Below are positions 49,222 to 61,085 of a stretch of DNA of 64,000 nucleotides, piece by piece. Under the pieces are notes generated by a model. The model was not told the DNA's origin, did no database searches, and was given only the letters and a program-made list of their open reading frames with translations. Numbering within the stretch: the stretch's first letter is position 1; each line of letters opens with the position of its first letter. Source of the stretch: Thuidium tamariscinum. Its lineage: Eukaryota; Streptophyta; Bryopsida; Hypnales; Thuidiaceae. The stretch covers positions 5,396,501 to 5,460,500 of the forward strand of contig OX344755.2 in NCBI GenBank assembly GCA_947034885.2, written 5' to 3'. Position numbers and translations under genes: made by a program.

Positions 49222-50561
49222 TCACACATCCCCTTGCCTGCCGACCTTGACAGCATTTCTCCATGAGTTAATCGACTCCCTGTAAGGGAAATCCTCCAAA
49301 GAAAAGTACTTCTGGCCATACATTCGCACCACAAGGGGTAAATGCTTCCCCAGTCTATTCTGCTGGCAAGATTTAAAAAACTTCAAAGTAGAGAAGCATC
49401 TTTCATCTTCTACTGATCCAAGGACCAAACAGCATGCTAACTCTGCCAACTTGAAATATTTAGATATCAATTTGGACAAGTGACGGGACTGTGAAAGCCT
49501 GCGCCACAGTTTAACAACAGGGTTTACATCAAAGGGCTTGTTGCAGGAAGCTTCATTGTTTGCCATCATGGTGACTCTGCATAATCCTTGCTACAAGTCC
49601 AGCTTAGAGGCTGAAAGGATTTCCACCGCTGTGTAGGGCTGGCCACCCTCATACAGAGGCTGCCCCTTATTCACCAAACGTGAATGGCAATAAAAAGCTT
49701 TCAGAACTCCCAAGTGATGTGAAAAACTTTGCTCAGACCCATCCTGCCTCCAATATTGTGGATATACAATACCGAAAGTGTCCAGCAACTCTTGTTGGGG
49801 GAACCTATGTTCCAGTTTCGAGCTGAGCAACTGCGCAATGTCTGTCATCATCATGAACAAGCATAATATGATCAAAACATAATATGATCAGAAGTTCAGA
49901 ACATAATACAATTAGAACATAATACAATCAGAACCTTCAAAACAAACACCAACATAATAAAAAAAAATGGAAATCATTTAACACTACACCATTACAAGTT
50001 TCCAACACTATAGTGATTAAGTGAAGCTATAAAGCAAAGGTAAACATAAAAAAAAAATGGGAATCAAAATAAGAAACATGGAAGGAAGACTCAAACCTGA
50101 AAATTGCCGCTCAACAGTGTCTTGGACACAATGGAAATCCTGCTGGGTTACAAACAAATGGTTCCTCGTTTGCTTGTCATGCATGCGTGCATAAACGGTT
50201 TTATCAGCCAAAATGAAGTACAGATGAGAAATTCTGGAATCCCCAGGTACTGCGTTCCAGTTCATCGGAACTTGGCTAGACTGCACCGAAGTAAGATCGC
50301 AGTACAACGGGAAATCGCCTTTATTGAAAGCAGTAGCGCTGTCAATAAATAGTCGAGCCAACTCAACCTGACAAAGTTTCACGGCCTGGATAAAGTCACA
50401 AACAAAAATGTCTCAGCTCTGAGAGAGCTTCATGAAACTGTGAACAGCATTAACCAAAGGCACAAAGCAAGCCAAAGATAACAGAGTCTCAACATTAGTC
50501 AAGAGATCGAAGTTCTCCCCAATAGCAGCGATCGGTTTGTGCCCCACCCCTCCCGTCATAT

Positions 50562-53500
50562 TGTGAGTCCCCGATTCGTCACCGGGAACTCACGGGTTCT
50601 TTTTTCGAATTTATACATAAACTAAGGCGTAGTTAGGCTCATAACACCCACAAAAGGGCATTAAACCTATATTGGCATTACACATACCAATGTGCCATTT
50701 GGTCATTAGGTGGGATTTAGGATAGTTTACATCCAAAATGGGCCTAGTCTTAGCTAAATAGACGCCAAATTAATAGAGACATGCAGGATTAGGGTAAGCA
50801 GCCTAAAAAGGCCCTGCCTAGGCTAGGAAGTCCTCATAGGGGGATCTAGGAGGAATCCCCCACTCCCCATAGCATCAAAGAGAATACGGATAAAATACTA
50901 ACCTTGAAATGCAGGTATCGGCGATTTCCTAATTCTAGGAGCACACAGTGGGGATGCAGATTTGCATCCAAGTGGGGGGATCCCATGGATGGTCCCCTCT
51001 AAAGTTTGGGAATTTTCCGACATTGTTTGGATATTTTCCCAAACGGTCAACCGCAGTGGACTTTGGGTGGGAATTCGAAAGAATATACCAAAGTGCGGTA
51101 AAATCCCACTAAAAATCCGGCAAGGCGGTCTCACACCAACGGAGCGCTTCCCCAAGTTTCAAGACGAAACGATAGTTGGAAGATCCCGAATCGGCGACAT
51201 TCCTCCCCAACTGACAAATTACATGACGAAAGCGGCGGTTGACCGGCGTACCGGGGCCATAGGACATCGGAACGGAGCCTATTTTGGGTCTATTCCTACC
51301 CCCTTGCCTCTACTTGGAATATTGGTGGAGGTTTGGGGTCCAAAATTGCTAAACTCCAAAAGTTGGGAATTTATCCCAACTTTGATCCCAGCTTACACTG
51401 AGATTCCTCGAGAATTGGGACATAGTGTAAGGGGTAAGGGGTTCCTTTTAGACTAATTATGGCCTTCCAGAGCCAATGGCGCAATCCGTTTGCCATTTGG
51501 AGCTAAACTCCAAAAGTTAGCCTTTTGGGGACAGCACATGGAGAAGAAATGGGGGTTTTAGGCCCCCCAATGCATTTTTGGGGAGTTTGGGCCCCATTAG
51601 CCGTGGGGAACGCGTAGGGAATGTGTGGGGAACTCCGGGCACATGTGGGAGCAAGTACCACCTCAAAAAATTAGTGGAGGTGGCTCATGTGCTTTGGTGT
51701 AAGTAATTTCAAATTAAGTAGGTGGGAACACATGGGAACCTCTCCCATGTGAGAACTTGTAGATTTTGGGGAAGGTAAATTAGATGGTTTTGCAAGTTCT
51801 TGTAAGGTTAGGTAAGATTTGAATTTCCCAATTCAAATTGTGTAGATTTTAGGCGGATAATTAGATTTGGGAGGGGTAAACATGTACGGACCTCCTAATT
51901 TCCCTCATCTAGTTATTCTTAGTAGATTAAGGGGGGGGTGTTGCTCCCTTTTGGGTATAAAAGGGGCGGCATTCTCCTCTCATTCTCTCTCTTTTCTCAC
52001 TCCTACCCATTGAAGGGAGGAGGAGACTGTTGGGCCCGGGTTATGCCGGATTTCCTTTGGCTTTTGATGGCAAGGGAGCCTTTGATGGTCTTTGGGGGTT
52101 TTCATACCCTTTGGTAAGTGTGGTTTTTTACTTGGGGACTTGAGACCCCCCCAAGTGGTGGAACTTGTTGCAATCTAAGCTTGATTACTCATTGTATTGT
52201 GTACCATTGAGAGTTGTTGTGGGAGAGTATTGTGAGGAACCAAGGGGTAACTTGGGAGGTGACTTCGAACGTTTGTTTGCACTTTGTACCACTCTCTTCT
52301 CCCTCTTCTCTTAGGCACGGGGTTAAGTTAGTCCCATAGGGGACGGCGAAGCTTTGAACTATAGGACTAGATAGATTGTGTGGACACTCTCTTCTCCCTC
52401 TTCTCTTAGTCACGGTATTTAATTAGGTCCCATAGGGACGGCGAAGCTTTGAACCCCCTAAGGGTCAAAGCAATTAAACTTTTCCCTCTCCCTCTTCTTT
52501 TGTTCACGGTATTTAATTAGGTCCTGTAGGGACGGCGAAGCTTTGAACCCCTTAAAGGTTAAAAGCTTTGTGGTGTGAGTAAGACGTCAAAAATTAAAGA
52601 GATAATGGTAGGAGAAGTCTAGTAAAAAAGCAATAACAAGGAAAGAACCCTCCCGGCCCAAACCAGCCCGCCGCAGTCCCTGGACAGCCCCCCAGTCCGC
52701 GGAGCCCGGCCGGGGTCAGCCCACCCGAAGGGCGTCACGTGGCAGTCTCGGACCCCTGGCTTATTTGTGCTTGATTTTACCGGCGCGCTGCCGCTGACAC
52801 CGAATCCGGCGTCCTTTCTTCATTTCGCGTTACGATTTAGGACTGAGAGCCTATTTTGTGCACTGAAGTTGTCACCGCGTTCGCCACGTCACCGCGCCAC
52901 GTCGCCTGCGCAGTCAGCAGCCGCAGGGGTCGGACGAACCGGGAGGCGCCACGTGGGTTTCTCGGAACATGGTCTTATTTGTACCCATTTCAGTTGGCAC
53001 AGTGCCTTTGAGCCTAACTATAGACTTTGTTTTCTGTTTGGACGCATAGTATAGGACTGATTCAATGATTTGATTGGCTGGCCGGTTGCAAACTCTTAGA
53101 ATAGGAGATAGTTTAGAGGTAGGAACTAGTTTAAAGGATAGTTTAGAAGTAGAAGGTAATTAGAGGAATAGTGTAGAAATAGTTTAGGAGATTAGTGTAG
53201 AAATAGTCTAGGAGCACAATTGTAAAAGGAAGGGAAATAAATTGAGAATAAAGGGCTAACTATCGCACACGGAACGGCGGAGGTTATGGAGGCGGCATAG
53301 AACAAGGAGGCCCGGCATGGGGCACGCACGGAAAGGAGGTGAGCCTCTACAACTCTCTTTTGATTTAATTTGTTAATGCAATTAGGAATTAATTAGTATA
53401 AAAAGGTTAACATCCCAAGTGGGATTAAGGTCCGGCAATTAGCAAACACAAATAGGAAGATAACCACAACTAGAATAGAAAGAAGAAGAAGGAATACACA

Positions 53501-54107
53501 AACATAGAGAAGAATACATGGGGTAGAGGAATACCAATACATAGAGTAGAAGAAGACGTAGATTAGACTAAGCCAAATATACGCACGTATAGTAGAAGAA
53601 TACGTAGAAGAATACATAGATTAGACTAAGCCAAATACATGTACGTATAGTGAAAGAAGACGTAGAAGAAGACGTAGATTAGATTAAGCCAAATACACGT
53701 ACGTATAGTAAAAGAATACGTAGAAGAAGACGTGGATTAGACTAAGCCAAATACAAGTACGTATAGAAGACAAATACGTAAGGAAGAGGTACTCAATTAA
53801 AATACGTAAAGTAGAAGTAGAACAATACCAATCCGTAGAGTAGATTAAAACAAACCCAAACACGTAGAAGTAGGATAAACAAGAACAAAGTAGAAGAGTA
53901 GGACAAGAGAACGAAACACATAGAGTGAGCAGCAAGTAGAAGTAGGATAAGAGAACGAAACAACCCTTAGTAGGATAGTTAGGATAGTAAAAAAGATCCA
54001 TTGCTTGGAAGGCACAATGGATTGACGCTTCGACACCCGTAGGTAGTAGAATTGTTAGAGCCTGGTTGTGATCGCTTAATTCCAAGGGTGGGAATGAAGC
54101 GCCCACA
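50562..54107. mobile_element. Solo LTR (retrotransposon relic) inside the hAT transposase
   Basis: 3,546 bp, starting TGTGAGTCCCC and ending GCGCCCACA, with a perfect 5 bp target duplication CATAT (50557-50561 and 54108-54112). A TATAAAAGG box lies at about 51954. No retroelement genes or second LTR are visible, so recombination between LTRs probably removed the interior. It looks whole as a solo LTR. The perfect target duplication suggests it is younger than its relative at 31332-35070. The family cannot be fixed without an internal region. Confidence 0.85.
52280..52560. repeat. Three tandem units of about 100 bp inside the solo LTR
   Basis: Each unit has CTCTTCTCCCTCTTCTCTTA-type wording, CACGG(T/G), TTAATTAGGTCC and GGGACGGCGAAGCTTTGAA. 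They lie about 300 bp downstream of the TATA box. No function is claimed. Confidence 0.75.
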
Positions 54108-56082
54108 CATATCCAAGCCATTTTCAGCATCAAAGTGGAATACTCTGCCAAAACACGCTGTGCCGGACTCCTCATGGAGATCCAGCGAATATCTACATTT
54201 CGCAACATTTTCAGACCCTTAGTTTCCATGAGGTTTGCAAGCTTCTGTAGCTCAGTATGGCGCTTGTTACTGCGGCAAAAATAAGAGTAGATGGACTGAA
54301 AGAGCCCTTCCAGCCGAGACACCATCGGATATTTGGAGAGAGTCTCCACAACAAGATTGAGCATGTGGCTCACACAACTTGCTCCCAAACTAAAGGGAGC
54401 CCATTTCTCCCTGATTTGAGTTGTAACTCCTGATCTAGGCCCCTGAAATGTACTCACACCATCAGCCCCAAAACAAACAACTTTTGAGGCAATTTCCTCA
54501 TGAGAAAGACCACCTTCCTGCAACAGAGCATGCATAATCACACCAATTAGTTGATCTACAGTACCACCCTCTGTAACACATGACAAGTGCAACAAGTGAG
54601 GCACTCGTTCCCAGTTGTCCATGGCATACACATGTACTCCAATCCAGCAAGTGTTGTCAACTGCAGTGACTTCATCAGCACTCAAAGATATAATCCTTGC
54701 AAATTGCACAACATCCTTCAAAGCAGTTAAAATAGAACCATGAATATGCTCACTCATCTCCCATCCAGTGGTTTCGGACCAATGCTTACGAGGCAAATTT
54801 TTAACCTTCAAATGCTTCAACAAGTTCTCCTCTCTCTCATAATCACACATTGGACGTCTATATGTCAAAATCTGAAAAAGAGTTGAGAACTGTACTCCCT
54901 TTCTTTTGAGATCAGCCTCCAAACCTGCCGTGAGCTGGTCCGCCACAGTGCTCGCTTGCTTTCTGCCGGCCCACACTTTGCAAAGCCTATGGTGCTTGCA
55001 GTCAAGCTTCGTAAAAGTATCACCCTTCTTCAGGTGCAGCAGTGGCACTCCGTCCTCCAAGCAAGTACGTTTACCTTCATGCTTCTCAAGATTGTCCAAT
55101 TTGGAGACCATCACTTTCCTCCTCCCAGTCATGGACGTACAACTTTGATAGACAATGTCGGAGAGATCTCCATTGGAATCAAACACTCCCTCGGCCCAAG
55201 TGAACTGGCAAGCCTACACCTCTTGCCATTTGCGGGTGATGGTCGCAGGAGCAGTCCTCCTTCTCTTGCGGAAGAAATTCATAGGCCCTTGCCTCTTCTT
55301 CTTCCCCGTAACAGCACACTCATCATTGCTCAAGACAATCGGCGTGGGATCGGGAAGCACTGGGGACAGAACAGTTTCCTCCGAGGGAGGATTGCCAACT
55401 ACAGGTCGCGCTAATGATTGGGACAAGCGCGTTTGGGAAATGTGGATGGTCTCGCGATCTTCGGCGTCCATCTCTTCGGCGTCCATCGGCTCCTCACAAT
55501 AAGCATTGGGGTTGGGCACCAAATACTTCCTGACCCCGTTGTTGTTGCGGCTCAATCCGAAACAACGGACGCGGAAATTGTCTGGGAGCTTCAAGCGCAG
55601 GGCCATTGCAAATCCAACCTGCACAACAAACCAACTCCAACAAGTGCGATCACAGACCAAGACACCAAGGCGATAATGCAATACAATCAACGCAAGACAA
55701 GTGAAGCCAGAAAACAACGCATGCAAGGCAAATTTGAGAATTGAAAGCTGGCTTGAGGGGCTAAGGACGCAAGCCAAGGTTGAAATGAAAACGAATGGTG
55801 CAATTTGCAGCAACAAGAGAGTTTATATTCACCATTTCAAATCGTTGCCGCTCACTTCTTCAACGATCCAATCGTCCCGCTCAATTGCTCACTCGCTCAA
55901 CGATCCAGGAAGGGGAGAACGTTAAGGCGACGAAGGACGCTCAATTCAACAAACATTGCACAATTCAATCGACAAGCTTCCAAAGTTCCAATCCTTCCAT
56001 CTCTGCACATTGCCTGTGCACAACCTGAGACTCTCAGACGCTAAGAATTTCTGAACTCAATGAGGCCATGACAGGTACCTAT

Positions 56083-56260
56083 AACAAAACATGGTAAAAA
56101 AAAACCACGCAGAAATTTTTTTGTGGTTTTTTTTGCCATGTTTTTGTGCGCATTTTTCTTTGCGCATTGCGCGTAGTGAACAGTCAACTTTGGCAGCAAT
56201 TTTCCATTGCAATTTTTGGAGTTAGGAAGTGTGTCATATATCAATGGAAAGGTATTCAAA
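56083..56260. mobile_element. Half of a CACTA-type foldback MITE
   Basis: Matches one arm of the MITE at 44482-44818: ACAAAACATGGTAAAAAAAA, then GCCATGTTTTTGTG, GCAATTTTTGG and a degenerate GTGTCATATATCAATGGAAAG. The other arm is missing. It lies in the right part of the hAT element. Confidence 0.65.
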
Positions 56261-56481
56261 TCCTACTGGAGCACATGTCAGCGACAGAAAACTTAGTTCG
56301 TGTGTACATTTGCGATCAGACTGGAAGATTCCCCGTGAATTTAGCTGAAATTTTTTTTTCCAAGATTTTCTATTATGTACATTTCGCGCATGATTGTATT
56401 TGGTAGAATAGAAGCGCAATTTAGCCAATTTACAAATCGCTGATTCCAGCCCGTTCACTGTACTTGCAGAACTGCAGATGG

Positions 56482-56646
56482 ATTAAAACCATTCGACGGT
56501 GAAAGTATATTAAAATAAACGCCCGAGGGCAGTTACACGTCACCCGAAGGCTTGACCGGAAACCGGGGGAGGAGGGGTGGACAACAAAGTAACCGAGTGA
56601 AAGTAAGGAGCCAGAGGCTTCATACGTTGGGCCGAGGGATCCAGTG
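56482..56646. mobile_element. 165 bp insertion with 14 bp target duplication
   Basis: AGAACTGCAGATGG is repeated at 56468-56481 and 56647-56660 and occurs once in copy 1 (about 6117-6131). A duplication of this length suits LINE-type target-primed insertion, so a SINE is possible. I find no clear A/B box or poly-A tail and leave the type open. It lies about 290 bp upstream of the second P450 ATG. Confidence 0.7.
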
Positions 56647-56936
56647 AGAACTGCAGATGGAAGTGATCCACTATAAACATAACTTATGAAGGGCCAGCTT
56701 TCATCATGGCATTGTTTTTTGAGTTTCAGGACCTTCGGATCTTGCCATTAGTACGACGACAGCCTTGAAAATTGTAGAGTTGCTTCCAGAAATTAAGTCC
56801 CTTGCGTTTTTCAGTGAGAGAGGGAGAAAGGTTTTCGCTTTCCGCAACATTTGCTGGTCAAGTTTGCATCTAGATTTTATTAACTAGCTATCGAGCTAGA
56901 TTGGTACTTACGCGGCCAGACGACCAGCCGGCCGGC

Positions 56937-59900
56937 ATGACCTTCTCGGTGCCGTCGGTGAAGACGATCGAAGATTTATGGGGCGCGTTCAAAAGGGCCA
57001 CGCTGAAATGTGACGATGGCGCATGGTTCAAGGTTTGCTCACAACTCCCTCCCTCCCTCCTTCTGGGTTTTTGAATTCTCTATTCGCGTGGAACACTGAA
57101 CTCTCCTTAATTGCGTTCTACCTCAGTCTCTTTGCGAAATCAGTAGCCATTGAGTTTGATCATCATGGACCAGCATATTCGTTTCAGCGCCATAGCTTGC
57201 ACGCGCTCTGGATACCAGCTCCACCATAGATATGCGGTGTTTGATTTTCACTAAAATTTTCCCGTTATATACTCCGATCCGTTGCTTCAGTGACTGCTGG
57301 GCGTGCCTAGGGGTCTAGTGTGATTATATTCATTCCAGCGCGGTATCGCGACTCGAAAAAATCATTCGTTGGGAGCTGTGGCAAGCACCATGGATGGCGA
57401 GATAACAAAGCACATTGGTAAAATATTTCTTTCAGTTTTCAGAGTGCAGCCTCCTATAATCAAAGTCGTTCTTCGTGTCAGTATCGATGATCTAAGAAAG
57501 TACGATTCCATATGATAGCAAAAGCATCTGAAGTATAACTAGCACACGAAATTGGGTACACTTAGAAGAGCTGAGATCTGCATAACAGAAGCTGCAGGTT
57601 CATTAAGAGCTTCGGCAAAAGCCATTGGTTGCAAGATGACAAAGTAATCGGCAACATATTTCTTTCCGTTTTCTGTTTTCCAAGTGCAGCCTCCTCCTAC
57701 AACTTCTTTCTTTGTACATGTCGAAGATCTAAGATACTCTGAATACAACAAAGCATCTGAACCATTTAACTAGGATACGAAATTCGCTTCACCTAGAAGT
57801 GCTTTGATTTCCATTACAGAAGCTGAGCATGACGACTGGATCCCGTCCCTTTGAATTTGCAGATGTACTACTGCCTGGCGATGGCGGTGCTAGTGATTCT
57901 GTTGGGAAGGAAACTTCTTTCCTGGCGTGTGAACCTGCCGCCTGGGCCTCCAGGCTTGCCGTTCCTGGGCCACATGCACTTGCTCGGAGCAAGTCCGCAC
58001 AGGTCCCTGGCGGAGATGGCGCAGACATACGGCCCACTCATGTTCATCCGCCTGGGGTCCAAGCCGTGCATCGTCTGCACTTCTCCGGAGACGGCCAAGG
58101 AGTTTCTCAAGACGCAGGATGCGAACTTCGGGTCAAGACCATACACGTCGCAAGGACACCACCTCCTGTATGGCCGACAAGGTGGGTTGCGTCAGTTTCA
58201 TCAATTTCTGTTGCCGAGTGTTGGAGTTTAGAAATGTCTACAAATTATGTGTTGAATAGTGAGGGTAGAGATTTTCCCGCACTCGTGCGCTCAGGCAAGG
58301 ATATTCTAAACCAACAAACGAAGAGAATGCATGGACACTTCGTAGTAGAATCTTGCATTTGGGGACATCAAATGTGCAACAACAAGACGTAGTTCGTGTT
58401 ATGTGTGTCAGTTCACCAATTTTCATTGCTACGTGTTGGAATTTAAAACTTCACATGAATTCATGCCTTAGAAGTGAATGTAAGAAGTGCTCGAGTGTAT
58501 TAACTAATTTGCCACTCATCTACTCAGATAAGTTTTGTTATTGTTCTTGTCTGTCTAAATGGTTTGGTGTAACCATGAAATCTGAGTCTTTCCGCACCGT
58601 AAACATTGTGGAGAGGTCTCGGGAGACGTCGGGGAAGTATCCGTAGGTGCAATAGAATGCTAGATTGACATGAATTTTAAAAACTGAACAATATCACATT
58701 GGTATCTGGTGAATCAATTTTCCGGCGTCATCTTCGCAGTGCTCACAGTGGGATGTCCTTCCCTTACCATTTCGCTTTTAAACCTCGACAGATGTAGCGT
58801 TTCACGGAGCTCTCCTCCTCCTTTTTCTACCACAGACTCCTTACCTTCAATTTGTTTTGCTTGTGAACCTCTCCAGACGTAGCCTTCCAAGCGACCAACC
58901 CCACCTGGCGCCACCTCAAAAAGATCTTCACCACTGAACTCACGAGCCTGTCTCGCGTGGAATCTTCCCGTCACATCCGCACCTCCGAAGTCGCCTGCAT
59001 GCTTCGCTCCATCTACTCCCTCCGCTCCGTGGATCTCAAGTCTCAGTTATCCTCCATGATGTCCAACATCGTCTCCTGCATGGTGCTCAACAAACGTTAC
59101 GTAGGCAATCCCGATTTGACCAATTCCGATTCCAGTCCTTCCCCCCAGCAGACCGTCGAGAAGGATTTCCCGGAGATGGTGCAGACGCACTTCCGCTTGG
59201 CGGGGCTGTTCGTGCCCGGGGACTTCGTTCCGGCGTTGAAGCCGTTGGATCTCGGGGGATTCGAAGCGCAGATGAGGAAGCATAAAGTGAGGATGGACGC
59301 GTTCGTCTCAGAGATTGTGGAACAGCATCGGGAGAGGAAGAGGGAGGGGAGGGATAGACCTGAGGATGAACGGGATTATGTGGATGTGCTGTTGGATCAG
59401 ATGGAAATGAAGGACGCCGGGTTTCAGATGACGGAAGATCATGTGAAGGCGCTGATTCTGGTGAGACTGGCATCTTGAGTTAGCTTGTGTGCATTATTAG
59501 AAACCGTTTTGGTATGTTGTTGCAAGTGAAAGTGAAACGGAACTAAACCCTGAAATGGAACCCTAAACCTTAAATCCGAACTGAAGATGGGGAAATCATG
59601 GAATCCTACTGAAGACAGGGGCATGAAAATGATGAAATTTTCTAATCAGTCGAAGATGAGAAGCCACCCCTTTGTGTCTCCCTCTAGCTGTTGAAGATGA
59701 GGATTCGATCCTAGACTCCATCATCATGTCCTTGATACGGCAAGGCTCAACTTCTAAGCACCCGGTAAAAACAAATGAAGTTATTTATTTCACGTAGTCT
59801 CCCCGTCTTGAGCTCCGTTCACCTCAGAAGATGGAGAAGCCTCTCCATCTCCTTGTTCTAGGATGCAGGGAGGCTAAAGTTGTTTCAAAGTTGTAACTGA

Positions 59901-60614
59901 GTTCCAAGACGCATCCCTTCCGTGCGATGTCTCTTGCGGATCACGAGGTCTCATTCCTGCTGTTGCTTGTTTCTGCAAATCCAGGACACCTTCTTGGCCG
60001 CCACGCAGACCATGATCCTCACCTGTGAATGGGCGATGGCCGAGCTTCTCCACCACCCTCACCTCCTCCCCCACCTCCACTCCGAGCTCGACTCCGTCCT
60101 CGGCCGCTCCCGACCCCTCCTGGAGTCCGACCTCCCCGACCTCCCTTTCCTGCACGCCCTCGTCAAGGAGACTTTCCGCCTCCACCCGGCCGGCCCTCTC
60201 CTCCTGCCGCGGGAATCTTCCCACCCCTCCCACGCCTTCGGCTACAACTTCCCTGCGAAGACGCGCGTGATCGTGAATGTGTGGGCGATTGGGAGGGACC
60301 CTACTCTCTGGGAGGATCCGGAGAAGTTTCATCCGGAGCGGTGGTTGGGTGAGAAGATGAGCGGGGTGGACGTGAAGGGGCAGCACTTTGAAATGCTGGC
60401 GTTTGGGAGTGGGAGGAGGGCGTGTCCCGCGGTGAATTTGGGGGTGACGGTGGTGCAGTTCGTGGTGGGGAGTCTGCTGTAGGGGTTTGAGTGGGGGTTA
60501 CCGCCGGGGTCGCCGGAGGGGTTGGGTATGGAGGAGGTGTTTGGGTTGACGTTGCCGAGGAAGGGTCCATTGCCTTGTGTTGCGACGCCCAGACTGCCAC
60601 CGGATTGCTACTGA
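56937..60614 (+). pseudogene. Cytochrome P450, second copy, truncated by a premature stop
   Basis: Same four exons as copy 1: 56937-57032, 57863-58181, 58877-59460 and 59985-60614, with identical splice positions. TAG at 60480-60482 replaces the CAG of copy 1, removing about 43 residues after the heme loop (FGSGRRACPAV is still present). The I-helix reads AATQTM against AASETM in copy 1, so the acid of the acid-alcohol pair is lost. Most other substitutions are mild (for example WFK against WLK at the end of exon 1). The missing C-terminus normally completes the substrate pocket (beta-4 region), so activity is doubtful. It could be a recently dead gene; expression is unknown. Confidence 0.85.
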
Positions 60615-61080
60615 GATGATGAGGGTGCAAACGCCATGGATGCTAACAAGAAGAAGAATTTCGGTCCAGCACCAAATCACCAATGATGCTTCGAGGAAGC
60701 TGAATGTCGGCTCAATTCCAATGACACTGAGAAGGAGAAGAATGTTTGCCCAATACCAATGATGCTGAGAGAAGAAAGAAGAATGTTGGTCCAATAGCAA
60801 TGATGTGAAGAAGAACTTCAGTCTTACCCCAATGATAGATAAGAGAACTTTGGCGCAACACCAATGATGTTGAATATAAGAAGACGAAGAAGAATTTTGG
60901 TGCATTATCAATGACAAGGAGAAGGCAAACTTTGGTGAAATACCAATGATGCTTGGAGGAAGAAGACGAAGAAAATCAGTTCTTTTTAACACCAAGGATC
61001 AAGAAAGAAGAACTTTCCAATGCTACCAAAAAGAAGAATTTTGGTTCAACATGGATGACAAGGAGAAGGAAGAACTTTGG
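60615..61080. repeat. Degenerate GAAGAA-rich minisatellite 3' of P450 copy 2
   Basis: Counterpart of 10055-10527, with units missing and others gained; same AAGAAGAA..TTTGG..CCAATGATG wording. Confidence 0.65.
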
Positions 61081-61085
61081 TTTAA

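Larger units (their letters stand above)
49222..55606 (-). pseudogene. hAT transposase (DUF4371/hATC type), broken
   Basis: Runs from the ATG at 55606 (MALRLKLPDNFRVRCFG) to a stop at 49222. A solo LTR interrupts it at 50562-54107, and there is one intron at 49842-50096 (joins in phase 1). The N-terminal part has a basic patch (FFRKRRRTAPATITRKW); the middle has the RNase H-like core (ISLSADEVTAVDNTCWIG, VVCFGADGVSTFQG, then GASCVSHMLNLVVETLSK). The C-terminus is the hAT dimerisation region (LACCLVLGSVEDERCFSTLK). In-frame stops lie at 55214-55216, 50413-50415 and 49591-49593, and the frame changes across the LTR site. The element cannot make its own transposase. The type resembles the ZMYM/ZNF862-like hAT branch rather than Ac. 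Confidence 0.85.
47488..56442. mobile_element. hAT DNA transposon, 9 kb, interrupted by a solo LTR
   Basis: The 8 bp ATTCCAGC is repeated at 47480-47487 and 56443-56450 and is present once in copy 1 (about 6096-6103). The element starts CAGCGATCC and ends with the inverse of CAGCGATTT. Eight-base duplications and CANNG-type ends define hAT. It carries a damaged hAT transposase on the minus strand. Without the 3,546 bp LTR and its 5 bp duplication it would measure about 5.4 kb. The insertion lies roughly 0.5 kb upstream of the second P450 start and may separate that gene from upstream promoter sequence. Confidence 0.9.
56443..61085. repeat. P450 segment of duplication copy 2
   Basis: Corresponds to about 6096-10527 with few differences in exons and more in introns and flanks. 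It starts at the hAT target duplication and ends at the TTAA into which the piggyBac element inserted; in copy 1 the TTAA at 10524-10527 is empty and the sequence runs on. Confidence 0.93.

Noticed and set aside
53393-54107. Minus-strand continuation of the hAT frame and neighbouring Tyr/Ser-rich frames
   Set aside because: They lie inside the solo LTR in a repeat of AAGACGTAGATTAGACTAAG type and are not part of the transposase.
31332-54107. The two LTR-type relics as ends of one giant retrotransposon
   Set aside because: Each has its own target duplication, they lie in different DNA transposons, and the duplicated block between them rules out one element.
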